From contig NZ_JAJEPW010000057.1 in the NCBI RefSeq assembly GCF_020687045.1, forward strand, positions 1 through 17,045: 17,045 nt of DNA. Reading direction: 5' to 3'. A model generated the notes under the pieces. It ran no database searches. It was not told where the DNA came from and saw nothing but the letters and a program-made list of their open reading frames with translations. Made by a program: the position numbers and the translations under genes. This document shows, one piece after another, positions 6,658-14,380 of this stretch; positions within the stretch are counted from its first letter, which is position 1; each line of letters begins with the position of its first letter. Origin of the DNA: Vescimonas cirricatena. GTDB taxonomy: Bacteria; Bacillota; Clostridia; Oscillospirales; Oscillospiraceae.

Positions 6658-8073
6658 ATGGCAATGTTCAACGAAGACAAGAACCTCAAAAGCGGAGGCT
6701 GCGCGGATGAGATCGCGGCGCTGATAAGGGATGACCTTTCGCCGAAGATGATCCAGGAGCAGCTGGAGAACTATCATAACAGCGATATTGCCAAGTCCAT
6801 GGAGCAGATGGACCGGCTTGGAAGGATGCGGCTGATCCGCTCCATTGAGCCGGACAAGCTGGCCGGTATTTTCAAGTATGTCGAGCCCCAGGAGGCGGCT
6901 GCCTTCCTGAAGGACATCGACACGGAAAGAGCTGTTTTCATTCTGGAAAAGATTGACCCGGATGCTGCGGCGGACATTCTGCGGGAACTGCCCGGCAGCG
7001 ACAGGTCAGCGATGATCGGGCTGCTCAACGGAGCGCTTCGGAAAAAGATTGAGCTGCTGGTGTCGTTTGACGAGGACGAGATCGGCAGCAGAATGAGCGC
7101 CAATTTCATTTCGCTGGATTCGGAAATGACGGTGGGCCAGGCCACCCGGGCGCTTATGGACCAGGCGAAGGAAAACGATAATATCCAAATGCTCTTTGTG
7201 ACGGCGGAAAACGGCTTTTTCTGCGGCACGGTGGAGCTGCGCGCTCTGCTTATTGCGGAAAAGAACGCGGCTATCGCGCCCCTTATCCAGCACAGGTTCC
7301 CGTATGTCTACTGCAGCGAGCGCACGGAGGACTGTATCGAGCGGCTGAAAAGCTACTCGGAAAGCGCCATTCCCGTGCTGGATGCCTCCAACTGCATTCT
7401 CGGCGTCATCACCCTGAGGGACCTGGTGGAAGCGGTGGACGACGAGATGAGCGACGACTATGCGAAGCTGGGCGGCCTTTCCGCGGAGGAGGATCTGCAC
7501 GAGCCGCTGCGGGCAAGCCTGAAAAAGCGGATGCCCTGGCTGCTGGTGCTGCTGGTGCTGGGAATGGTTGTTTCAGGCGTTGTGGGCGCATTCGAGAAGG
7601 TCGTGTCCCGGCTGACGATCATTATGGCGTTCCAGTCGCTGATCCTGGATATGGCGGGAAATGTGGGAACGCAGTCGCTGGCTGTCACCATCCGTGTGCT
7701 GATGGACAAGGAGATCACCGCCCGGAAAAAGCTGGGCCTCGTCTGCAAGGAGATGCGGGTGGGGCTGTTCAGCGGGCTGATTCTGGGCAGTCTTTCCGTG
7801 CTGTTTGTGGGCGCTTACATCATGCTGGGCAAGGGATATCCCGCCCAATATGCGTTTGCGGTTTCGGTGTGCATCGGCGCGGCGCTTCTGCTGGCCATGT
7901 TTATCTCCAGCGCCGTGGGAACGCTGATTCCCATGTTTTTCAAGCGAATCGGGGTGGACCCTGCCGTGGCCTCCGGGCCGCTGATTACCACCGTGAACGA
8001 TCTGGTGGCTGTGGTCACCTACTATGGGCTCAGCTGGCTTCTGCTTCTCCAGGTGCTTCATCTGGGCAGCTGA
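6658..8073 (+). CDS. mgtE: Magnesium transporter MgtE
   Basis: A 471-residue Mg2+ channel of the inner membrane. Order: MgtE N-terminal helical domain (about 35-135, with repeated LxxIDxExAxxIL-like helices), a CBS pair (about 140-265, including SESAIPVLDASNCILGVITL), a linking helix, then five membrane segments (about 292-468). The pore region has NVGTQS at 335-340 and the conserved DPAVASGP-ITT-ND with D448, matching the pore aspartate of the family. Known: the cytoplasmic domains bind Mg2+ and close the pore at high Mg2+. The ATG at 6658 is chosen because AAAGGCGG lies 7 nt upstream; an in-frame TTG at 6640 would place that site inside the gene. Its codon choice looks less C-biased than that of its neighbours. 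Control is probably through the structured leader. Confidence 0.95.
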   Translation: MAMFNEDKNLKSGGCADEIAALIRDDLSPKMIQEQLENYHNSDIAKSMEQMDRLGRMRLIRSIEPDKLAGIFKYVEPQEAAAFLKDIDTERAVFILEKIDPDAAADILRELPGSDRSAMIGLLNGALRKKIELLVSFDEDEIGSRMSANFISLDSEMTVGQATRALMDQAKENDNIQMLFVTAENGFFCGTVELRALLIAEKNAAIAPLIQHRFPYVYCSERTEDCIERLKSYSESAIPVLDASNCILGVITLRDLVEAVDDEMSDDYAKLGGLSAEEDLHEPLRASLKKRMPWLLVLLVLGMVVSGVVGAFEKVVSRLTIIMAFQSLILDMAGNVGTQSLAVTIRVLMDKEITARKKLGLVCKEMRVGLFSGLILGSLSVLFVGAYIMLGKGYPAQYAFAVSVCIGAALLLAMFISSAVGTLIPMFFKRIGVDPAVASGPLITTVNDLVAVVTYYGLSWLLLLQVLHLGS

Positions 8074-8089
8074 AGCAAAATGAAACAGG

Positions 8090-8128
8090 ACGGGGGCTTT
8101 GCTTTTCGGGAGGCAGGCCCCTGTTTTT
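8090..8128 (+). terminator. Probable mgtE terminator
   Basis: A hairpin with ACGGGGGC (8090-8097) paired to GCCCCTGT (8117-8124, one G-U), a 19-nt loop and then TTTT. It begins 17 bp after the mgtE stop. A second overlapping hairpin (8119-8126 with 8133-8140) has no T-run. Together they probably end most mgtE transcripts before the promoter of the next gene. Confidence 0.5.
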
Positions 8129-8158
8129 GCGGAAACAGGGAATGGCTGATATGCCGGA

Positions 8159-8187
8159 TTGACACCAAACCATAAAGATGCTATAAA
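8159..8187 (+). promoter_or_regulatory. Promoter of the ClC gene
   Basis: Perfect -35 TTGACA (8159-8164), 17-bp spacer, -10 TATAAA (8182-8187). Because the upstream in-frame TTG at 8159 is part of the -35 box, the protein must start downstream of about 8194. The leader to the GTG at 8264 is roughly 70 nt; no fluoride riboswitch was recognised in it. Confidence 0.8.
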
Positions 8188-8263
8188 GAGACTGTCGAAA
8201 AAAGCTGGCTATAAAAGGAAGAAGATTTTTTGGGGGAACGGGCGGAAAGGACGGCGGCAAGCG

Positions 8264-9514
8264 GTGGATAAGTGGAAAAAGACCATAATGCATATGGGAG
8301 CATACCCGGCGGCGCTGGGAAAATGGGTGCTGCTGGGCGGCATCATCGGTGTGGCCGGCGGCGTGATCGGCTCCCTGTTTCATATCGGCGTCAATTACGC
8401 CACGGCCATCCGGGGGGCGCACCCCTGGATTCTGTACCTGCTGCCGGTGGGGGGCCTTGCCATCGTGGGGCTTTACAAGCTCTGCCATCTGGAGGGCAAG
8501 GGCACCAACGCCATCATTGAGTCCGTTCACTTCGGCGAAAGCGTCCCCATTCTGCTGGTGCCGGTGATCTTCGTGTCCACCGTCATTACCCACCTGTGCG
8601 GCGGCAGCGCCGGCCGGGAGGGTGCGGCCCTTCAGATCGGCGGCGGCCTGGGCTTCCAGGCGGGCAAGCTCCTGCGCCTGGGGGAAAAGGACCTGCCCCT
8701 TGCCACCCTGTGCGGCATGAGCGGCGTGTTCGCCGCCCTGTTCGGCACGCCCCTCACCGCCACGGTGTTCGCCCTGGAGGTCATCAGCGTGGGGGTTTTG
8801 TACTATGCGGGCCTGGTGCCCTGCATCACCGCCGCCATGGCGGCCTTCGGCGTGTCCACCCTGATGGGGGTGGAGCCCACCCGGTTCGCGGTGGCCATGC
8901 CCCCTGTGACGCTGGAGACCATGGTGCCGGTGGTGGCCCTGGCCATTCTGTGCGCCGTGGTCAGCATCCTGTTCTGCAAGGGGCTTCACTGGACGGAGCG
9001 CCTGCTGGACCGGGGGTTCAGAAGCCCCTGGGTCCGGGTGCTGGCAGGCTCTGTCCTGCTGATCGGCATGAGCCTTCTGACAAACGGCGACTACAACGGC
9101 GCGGGCATGGACGTCATCGCCCGGGCCCTGGCGGGGGAGGCCAATGGCTGGGCGTGGCTGCTGAAGATCCTGTTCACCGCCGTCACCATCGGCTGCGGCT
9201 TCAAGGGCGGCGAGGTGGTGCCGTCGTTCTTCGTGGGGGCTGCCTTCGGCTGCTTCATGGGGGGCCTGCTGGGCCTGCCCGCCGGGTTCGGCGGGGCCAT
9301 CGGCCTGGTGGCGGTGTTCTGCGGGGCGGTGAACTGCCCGGTGGCCTCGGTGCTGCTGAGCGTGGAGCTGTTCGGCTCCGCCGGTGCGCCGTATTTTGCC
9401 GTGGCCTGCGCCCTGAGCTATCTCCTCTCCGGCTACTGCGGCCTGTACAGCAGCCAGACCATCCTCTATTCCAAGCTCCGTGCGGAGTTCATCAACGTCC
9501 GCACCCACGAGTGA
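8264..9514 (+). CDS. ClC family anion channel/antiporter, possibly fluoride type
   Basis: A polytopic membrane protein of about 416 residues in the voltage-gated chloride channel (ClC) family. The gating-glutamate motif GSAGREGAALQIG is present with E119. GGEVVPSFFVGA at 315-326 takes the place of the usual GxFxP motif, and KGTNAII at 79-85 stands where chloride-type ClCs have GSGIP. From memory, a GGEVxP motif and loss of GSGIP resemble the CLC-F fluoride/proton antiporters that protect bacteria from fluoride; this subtype is an inference. About ten or more hydrophobic segments span 20-400. The start is uncertain: GTG at 8264 has AAAGGA 12 nt upstream, while ATG at 8288 has a weak site; both lie downstream of the promoter. 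It is a single-gene unit between mgtE and the ABC operon. Confidence 0.88.
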   Translation: MDKWKKTIMHMGAYPAALGKWVLLGGIIGVAGGVIGSLFHIGVNYATAIRGAHPWILYLLPVGGLAIVGLYKLCHLEGKGTNAIIESVHFGESVPILLVPVIFVSTVITHLCGGSAGREGAALQIGGGLGFQAGKLLRLGEKDLPLATLCGMSGVFAALFGTPLTATVFALEVISVGVLYYAGLVPCITAAMAAFGVSTLMGVEPTRFAVAMPPVTLETMVPVVALAILCAVVSILFCKGLHWTERLLDRGFRSPWVRVLAGSVLLIGMSLLTNGDYNGAGMDVIARALAGEANGWAWLLKILFTAVTIGCGFKGGEVVPSFFVGAAFGCFMGGLLGLPAGFGGAIGLVAVFCGAVNCPVASVLLSVELFGSAGAPYFAVACALSYLLSGYCGLYSSQTILYSKLRAEFINVRTHE

Positions 9515-9517
9515 CAA

Positions 9518-9586
9518 AAATGTAAGCTCAGACCGGGGAAATGTAAGCCCATTCGATGGCGGCGCATTTCCCCGGCCTGCTATAAT
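9518..9586 (+). promoter_or_regulatory. ABC operon promoter and operator-like repeats
   Basis: A perfect -10 TATAAT (9581-9586) has no good -35 at the right distance, as in activator-dependent promoters. Upstream lie two direct copies of AAATGTAAGC (9518-9527 and 9539-9548), spaced exactly 21 bp, about two helix turns, which is typical of response-regulator sites. An 11-bp perfect inverted repeat (CCGGGGAAATG at 9533-9543, its complement at 9565-9575) covers the -35 region. It could be a second operator or a hairpin ending the ClC transcript. The AAGGAGG for the ATPase is at 9600-9606. BceAB-like exporters are usually controlled by a BceRS-type two-component system; none is in the window. Confidence 0.6.
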
Positions 9587-9613
9587 AGGCCCTGTCAATA
9601 AGGAGGCATCAAT

Positions 9614-10380
9614 ATGCAGATTCTGAATGTAACGGGCCTGAAAAAGGTCTATACCACCCGCTTCGGCGGCAGCCAGGTCACGGCCCTGCGGCAGGTGGAC
9701 TTCTCCGTGGAGGAGGGCGAATACGTGGCCATTATGGGCGAGTCCGGCTCCGGCAAGACCACCCTGCTGAACATCCTGGCGGCTCTGGATAAGCCCACCG
9801 CCGGCCGGGTGGAGCTGGACGGCCGGGACATGTCCGCCGTCCGGGAGTCCGACGCCGCGGCCTTCCGCCGGGACAACCTGGGCTTCGTGTTCCAGGAGTT
9901 CAACCTGCTGGACACCTTCACCCTGCGGGACAACATCTCTACCTGCCCCTGGTGCTGGCCGGGCGGCCCTATCGGGAGCTGAAGGCCCGGCTGGACCCCA
10001 TCGCCCGCCAGCTGGGCATCCTGGAGCTGCTGGACAAGTATCCCTACGAGGTGTCCGGCGGCCAGAAGCAGCGGGCCGCCGTGGCCCGGGCGCTGATCAC
10101 CCATCCCCGGCTGATCCTGGCTGATGAGCCCACCGGCGCTCTGGACAGCCGCTCCACCGACGAGCTGCTGGACCTGTTCGCCCAGATCAACCGCCAGGGG
10201 CAGACCATCCTCATGGTCACCCACTCCGTCAAGGCCGCCAGCCACGCCGGGCGGGTGCTGTTCATCAAGGACGGCCAGGTGTTCCACCAGCTGTACCGCG
10301 GCCAGTGCACCGACGAGCAGCTGTACCAGAAGATCGCGGACACCCTGACCATGCTCCAGGCAGGCGGTGACCGGGCATGA
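9614..10380 (+). pseudogene. BceA-like ABC transporter ATPase, frameshifted
   Basis: The nucleotide-binding subunit of an antimicrobial-peptide type exporter (BceA/MacB-like), split by a 2-nt insertion. The first 108 residues carry Walker A GESGSGKTT (42-50) and Q-loop Q94. At 9938-9939 an extra TC (ATCTCTACC where ATCTACC is expected) shifts the frame, and the reading ends in a stop at 9980-9982. Dropping those 2 nt restores a normal 254-residue protein: YLPLVLAGRP continues, then signature VSGGQ (146-150), Walker B LILADEP (167-172) and H-loop H203. The downstream half has only a GTG at 9952 as a possible start and lacks Walker A, so neither half would work alone. It could be a real mutation, a sequencing error, or, less likely, a -1 ribosomal slip after TCT. 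The ribosome site is AAGGAGG. The stop overlaps the permease start (ATGA). Confidence 0.88.
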
Positions 10381-12374
10381 AGCTGTACCGTCATCTGGCC
10401 TGGGACGGCATCCGGAAAAACAGCCGCCTCTACGTACCGTATCTGCTGACCGGCGTGGGCGCCGTGTCGTTTTTCTACATTCTTGTGGCCCTGTCCCGGC
10501 TGCCGGAGGGAACGCTGCCCGGCAGCGGCTCCGTGCAGGTGATCCTGAATCTGGGCAGCTTTGTGCTGTGGGTGTTTTCTCTGCTGCTGCTGTTTTACAC
10601 CCATTCCTTCCTGATCCGCCGCCGGAACCGGGAGTTTGCCCTGTATAACGTCCTGGGCATGGGCAAGCGGGACATCGCTCGGATCCTCTGCTGGGAGACC
10701 CTGCTCTCCGGCGGCATCTCCCTGGCCGGGGGCCTGGCCCTGGGCATCCTGCTGGGCAAGCTGGCGGAGCTGGGCCTGCTGCGGATGGTGGGCGCGGCCA
10801 CGGACATGGTGTACCGGGTGTCCGCCGGGGGCCTGCTCCTGACCCTGGGGCTTTACGCCGGCATTTTCCTGCTGATCCTGATCTCATCCCTGGTGCGGGT
10901 GGGCCGCTCCACCGCCGTGCAGCTGATGCGCAGCCAGGCGGAGGGGGAGAAGCCGCCCCGGGCCAACTGGGCCCTGGCGGTGCTGGGCATCCTGCTGCTG
11001 GCCGGGGCCTATTACCTGGCCGTCACCATCCGGGAGCCGCTGGCGGCCCTGACCTGGTTCTTCGCCGCCGTGCTGATGGTGATCCTGGCCACCTATCTGC
11101 TGTTCATCTCCGGCTCCGTGGCCCTGTGCCGCCTGCTGCAGAAGAACCCCCGGTTTTACTATCAGAAGCGGCATTTCGTGTCCGTTTCCTCCCTGGTCTA
11201 CCGCATGAAGCGCAACGGCGCGGGTCTTGCCTCCATCTGCATCCTGGGCACTATGGTGCTGGTGATGCTCTCCTCCACCACCTGCCTGTATTTCGGCGCG
11301 GAGGACTCCCTGCACACCCGCTATCCCCGGGATGAAAACATCACCGCCTACTTCCCGGACCGGGCCAGCCAGTCCGGGGACCTGACGCCTCTGCGCACCG
11401 CCGTGGCGGACGCCGTCCGCCGCAGCGGTATGTCCGCCGCCAATGTTTGGGAGTACCGCTCCGTGTCCTCGGTGATGACCCTCCGGGACGGGGTGCTCTC
11501 CCCGAATGAGGGCTTCGGCAATCCCGTGGATGTGACCCTGATCCCCCTGGCGGATTACAACGCCGCCATGGGCACGGACCTGACCCTGCCCCAGGGGCAG
11601 GTGTACGTCTGCCGCAGCCGGACCGGCTATCAGGGGACCTCCCTGACCCTTCAGAACGGCCCCACCTGGCAGGTGGCGGGCCTGCTGGATAACTTTTCTC
11701 CTTCCGGCAGCGACTCCGCCAGCGTCGTCACCCAGCTGTGGCTCATCGTCCCGGACCTCTCCGCCGCAGACGCCCTGGAGCAGGTGATGAACCGGGCCAA
11801 TATGGGCGTGTCCCGCACCTGGTACTATGGCTTTGACCTGGACCGCCAGCTTCCCGACGCCGCGGACCCCGTGGCCGAGGCCATCCGCCGCACGGCCCAG
11901 GACGGCGGCCTGATGGAAAACGGCGTGCTGGGCGTGGAGTCCCTGGCGGAAAATCGCGGAGATTTCTACGGGTCCTACGGAAGCCTGTTCTTCCTGGGCA
12001 TCCTCCTCAGCGTGGGCTTCTCCCTGGCGGCGGTGCTGATCATCTATTATAAGCAGATCTCCGAGGGCTACGAGGACCAGGCCCGCTTCGACATCATGCA
12101 GAAGGTGGGCATGACCCGCCGGGACATCCGCTCCAGCATCAACAGCCAGCTGCTGCTGGTGTTCTTCCTGCCGCTGCTGCTGGCGGGACTGCACCTGGCC
12201 TTCGCCTTCCCCTTTGTCCATAAGCTGCTGCTTCTGTTCAACCTCTGGAACACCCGCCTGCTGGTGGGCACCACCGCCGCCAGCTTCCTGGCCTTTGCCG
12301 TGCTGTACACCCTGGTGTACCGGATTACCTCCAACGCCTATTACCACATCGTCAGCGGGGGAGGGGAGCGGTAA
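10377..12374 (+). CDS. BceB-like FtsX-family ABC transporter permease
   Basis: A 665-residue membrane protein with the BceB layout: ten membrane segments (about 17-40, 55-75, 108-130, 150-172, 196-216, 225-247, 283-305, 536-558, 591-612, 629-650) and one large outer domain of about 225 residues between segments 7 and 8. The cytoplasmic coupling segments RREFALYNVLGMGKRDI-like (about 83-100) and DIMQKVGMTRRDI (572-584) are typical FtsX elbow regions. Known: BceAB-type transporters remove cell-wall antibiotics such as bacitracin or lantibiotics and pass a signal to a partner sensor kinase through the outer domain. The substrate here is unknown. The gene overlaps the ATPase stop by 4 nt and the following small gene by 1 nt, so the three genes are one coupled operon. 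The permease itself looks intact even though its ATPase is frameshifted. Confidence 0.9.
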   Translation: MKLYRHLAWDGIRKNSRLYVPYLLTGVGAVSFFYILVALSRLPEGTLPGSGSVQVILNLGSFVLWVFSLLLLFYTHSFLIRRRNREFALYNVLGMGKRDIARILCWETLLSGGISLAGGLALGILLGKLAELGLLRMVGAATDMVYRVSAGGLLLTLGLYAGIFLLILISSLVRVGRSTAVQLMRSQAEGEKPPRANWALAVLGILLLAGAYYLAVTIREPLAALTWFFAAVLMVILATYLLFISGSVALCRLLQKNPRFYYQKRHFVSVSSLVYRMKRNGAGLASICILGTMVLVMLSSTTCLYFGAEDSLHTRYPRDENITAYFPDRASQSGDLTPLRTAVADAVRRSGMSAANVWEYRSVSSVMTLRDGVLSPNEGFGNPVDVTLIPLADYNAAMGTDLTLPQGQVYVCRSRTGYQGTSLTLQNGPTWQVAGLLDNFSPSGSDSASVVTQLWLIVPDLSAADALEQVMNRANMGVSRTWYYGFDLDRQLPDAADPVAEAIRRTAQDGGLMENGVLGVESLAENRGDFYGSYGSLFFLGILLSVGFSLAAVLIIYYKQISEGYEDQARFDIMQKVGMTRRDIRSSINSQLLLVFFLPLLLAGLHLAFAFPFVHKLLLLFNLWNTRLLVGTTAASFLAFAVLYTLVYRITSNAYYHIVSGGGER

Positions 12375-12496
12375 TGCGCCGGTTTGCCTACCGGGCGGTG
12401 CTGTGGTGCGGCGGAGCGGTGACGGTGGCCCTGGCCGCTGCGGCCGCCCTGACCGTGTCCCTCACCGACCGTCTCCTGCACACGCTGGAGCCATAA
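12374..12496 (+). CDS. 40-residue single-span membrane peptide, unrecognised
   Basis: A small open reading frame encoding 40 residues that starts MRRFAYRAVLW and ends LLHTLEP. It has a basic N-terminus (three Arg in the first seven residues), one hydrophobic span of about 20 residues rich in Val, Leu and Ala (9-29), and a short polar tail. Evidence that it is real: its ATG overlaps the permease stop codon by one base (TAATG), GGGGAGCG precedes it, and the strong terminator begins just 6 nt after its stop, so it fits tightly into the operon. Inference: a small subunit or regulator of the BceAB-like transporter, translationally coupled to the permease. No family was recognised. The alternative is a chance frame in GC-rich DNA. 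Confidence 0.6.
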   Translation: MRRFAYRAVLWCGGAVTVALAAAAALTVSLTDRLLHTLEP

Positions 12497-12502
12497 AGCA
12501 TA

Positions 12503-12538
12503 AAAAGAGACCGTATTCGGAAGAATACGGTCTCTTTT
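12503..12538 (+). terminator. Bidirectional intrinsic terminator after the ABC operon
   Basis: A perfect 16-bp stem (12503-12518 with 12523-12538) closed by a GGAA tetraloop. On the plus strand the stem ends in TTTT; on the minus strand it ends in TTTTT. It can therefore stop both the ABC operon and any read-through from the convergent cls gene. Confidence 0.93.
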
Positions 12539-12549
12539 GAGTCTGTTGT

Positions 12550-12732
12550 AAAAGCCTCGCAGAGTTTGCCGCCCGCAGGCGGCAAATCAAATGCAATCCG
12601 TTTTTTGCGGCGGCGTGTACGCCGCAAAAAACACTTTACACGGAGCGCGTGTCGAAGGGGACGACTGCGGCGGCCCGTGAGGCACGAAGCGCAGTGCAGC
12701 CTTCTCGAAAAAGCGGCCTGCCGCTTTTTCGA
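12550..12732. repeat. Palindromic interspersed repeat, copy 1
   Basis: A non-coding block of three stacked inverted repeats. The first is TTTGCCGCC at 12565-12573 with its complement at 12578-12586. The second is TTTTTTGCGGCG at 12601-12612 with its complement at 12620-12631. The third is CGAAAAAGCGGC at 12706-12717 with its complement at 12720-12731. The first 71 bp recur with few changes at 16976-17045, which shows it is a dispersed repeat. It has no open reading frame, so it resembles a MITE or REP-like element. It fills the gap between the convergent ABC operon and cls. The third hairpin, starting 6 bp after the cls stop, may end cls transcripts. Right boundary is a guess. Confidence 0.8.
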
Positions 12733-12737
12733 AAGAA

Positions 12738-14291
12738 TTACATCCACATGGCGAAGGGCCGCAGCAGGCCCCCCAGCACCCGGTGCAGCAGGGGGCGGTG
12801 CTCCCAGTCGGACCGGGTCACCTGCCGGGACTTTTCCATAATGCCGTCCATGTCCTCCAGCAGGGTCTCCAGGGCCGGCGCGCCGTACAGCAGGGTGCCG
12901 CACTCGAAGTGCAGCTGGAAGCTGCGGTAGTCCATGTTCACGGACCCCACAAAGGCCGCCTCCCGGTCCGCCAGAACGGTTTTCCCGTGCAGCAGCCCCG
13001 GCGTGAACCGATAGATCTTCACCCCGTGGTCCAGCAGCTCCCCGAAATAGCTCTCCGCCACCATGAAGGCGAATTTGTGGTCCGGGATGCCCGGCATCAT
13101 CAGCCGCACGTCCACCCCGCTGCCGGCGGCCATGCACAGGGCCTTCTCCATGGACTCGTCAATGGCCAGATAGGGGGAGGTGATATACACCATGTGCTTG
13201 GCCCCGCCGATCAGCTGCAAAAACGCATCCTCGGCGGAGGACACCGGGTTGCTGTCCGGCCCGTCCACAAAGGGCTGCACAAAGCCCTGGCCCGGGGCGT
13301 CGCCGTGGGGCCGGTAATAGTCGTACTCCTGGTGCATGGCGCCGCCCATGCGCTCCCACATATAGATGAACTCCCGGGTCAGGGTCCAGGCCCCCTGGCC
13401 CTCCAGCCGGATGCCGTCGTCCTTCCAATAGCCGAACCGCTCCATCAGGTTGGCGTATTCGTCGGCAATATTGGCCCCGCCGGTATAGGCGGTGTCCCCG
13501 TCGATGCAGGCGATCTTCCGGTGGTCCCGATAGTTGAAGTACAGCCGGTTCACGTAGTGGTGCACCGGGTTGAAGATCAGCACCTCCGCCCCTATGCGCC
13601 GCAGCTCCTCCACGGCCTCCTCGGGCATGCGCATCATGCTGCCGAAGTCGTCGAACAGCACCTTGATCTCCACGCCCTGTCCGGCCTTCCGCCGGAAAAT
13701 ATCCATCAGCCGGTCCCACAGCTGCCCCTCGGCCATGATGTAAAACTCCATGAAAATGAAGTGCTCCGCCTGCTCCATGCGCTCCAGCAGGTCCTCCAGA
13801 TACGCCTCGCCGGTGGGCAGATACACGGCCCCGGTGCCGGTGTACAGGGGGAAGCCCTGCCGGTCCAGATACGCCGCCAGGCGGCCCCATTCCGGGTGCT
13901 CCCGCCGCAGGTGCTCCACCTGCAGGCGGCTATGCTCCTGCCGGGCGTCGGACTCCCGGGGCCGGGGCAGTTTTTGCAGGTCCAGCCGCTTCTGGGGGTG
14001 ATCTCCGTTCCACAGCCAGTACAGGATCAGGCCCACCACCGGCACCGTCAGGATCAGCAGGGTCCAGCCCAGCTTGTATGAGCCGCCGCCGGGGCGGCTG
14101 TTGATGCGAAAGACGTAGGCCAGGGCCACCAGCTCCAGCAGGGTATAGGCGATGGCCATTCTCTGCCGCAGCAGGTCATTGAGCACCAGCACCAGCGCGA
14201 TCTGGGCCAGCAGCAGCACCGCCACCAGCACCAGCCGCAGGGCCGCCGATATGCGCCGCTCGGTTTTTTGCTGTACATGTGGTTTCTTCAA
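12738..14291 (-). CDS. cls: Cardiolipin synthase, phospholipase D family
   Basis: A 517-residue membrane enzyme that condenses two phosphatidylglycerols into cardiolipin and glycerol. The N-terminus has three hydrophobic segments (about 18-38, 44-62, 73-94), the last two forming the PLDc_N-type region. Two HKD catalytic motifs follow: H257-x-K259-x4-D264 (HRKIACID) with GGANIADEY, and H435-x-K437-x4-D442 (LHGKTVLAD) with GSVNMDYRSF. Length and order match bacterial Cls. The start is a TTG at 14291, chosen because AAGGAGGAAGGA lies just upstream and no in-frame ATG precedes the first membrane segment. It is the only gene in its unit; the upstream 190 bp hold a palindromic repeat and no clear promoter, so it may also be read from pncB. 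Gene symbol by family; clsA/clsB type cannot be decided. Confidence 0.93.
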   Translation of the reverse strand: MKKPHVQQKTERRISAALRLVLVAVLLLAQIALVLVLNDLLRQRMAIAYTLLELVALAYVFRINSRPGGGSYKLGWTLLILTVPVVGLILYWLWNGDHPQKRLDLQKLPRPRESDARQEHSRLQVEHLRREHPEWGRLAAYLDRQGFPLYTGTGAVYLPTGEAYLEDLLERMEQAEHFIFMEFYIMAEGQLWDRLMDIFRRKAGQGVEIKVLFDDFGSMMRMPEEAVEELRRIGAEVLIFNPVHHYVNRLYFNYRDHRKIACIDGDTAYTGGANIADEYANLMERFGYWKDDGIRLEGQGAWTLTREFIYMWERMGGAMHQEYDYYRPHGDAPGQGFVQPFVDGPDSNPVSSAEDAFLQLIGGAKHMVYITSPYLAIDESMEKALCMAAGSGVDVRLMMPGIPDHKFAFMVAESYFGELLDHGVKIYRFTPGLLHGKTVLADREAAFVGSVNMDYRSFQLHFECGTLLYGAPALETLLEDMDGIMEKSRQVTRSDWEHRPLLHRVLGGLLRPFAMWM

Positions 14292-14380
14292 CGGAAATCC
14301 TTCCTCCTTTCCCGCTGCCCCCGCCGCTCATCGGCGGTGTATGGGTATCTAAGGGTGTCTGTTTTGCGGCCCGCTGAGGG

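Noticed and set aside
8159..8263. TTG at 8159 as the start of the ClC protein, adding about 35 basic residues
   Set aside because: The TTG belongs to a perfect -35 box (TTGACA-17-TATAAA), so it lies upstream of the transcript start. The added residues also do not look like a ClC N-terminus.
8098..8263. Fluoride (crcB) riboswitch before the ClC gene
   Set aside because: A GGCTGATATGCC stretch near 8144 loosely recalls the motif, but the expected 5' stem-loop and AAC core are missing, and the stretch lies upstream of the promoter.
9930..9982. Programmed ribosomal frameshift in the ABC ATPase
   Set aside because: No X-XXY-YYZ slippery heptamer or obvious stimulatory structure at the junction; a simple dinucleotide insertion explains it better.
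12550..12732. CRISPR array
   Set aside because: The repeats are nested palindromes of different sequence, not evenly spaced direct repeats with unique spacers, and there are no cas genes.
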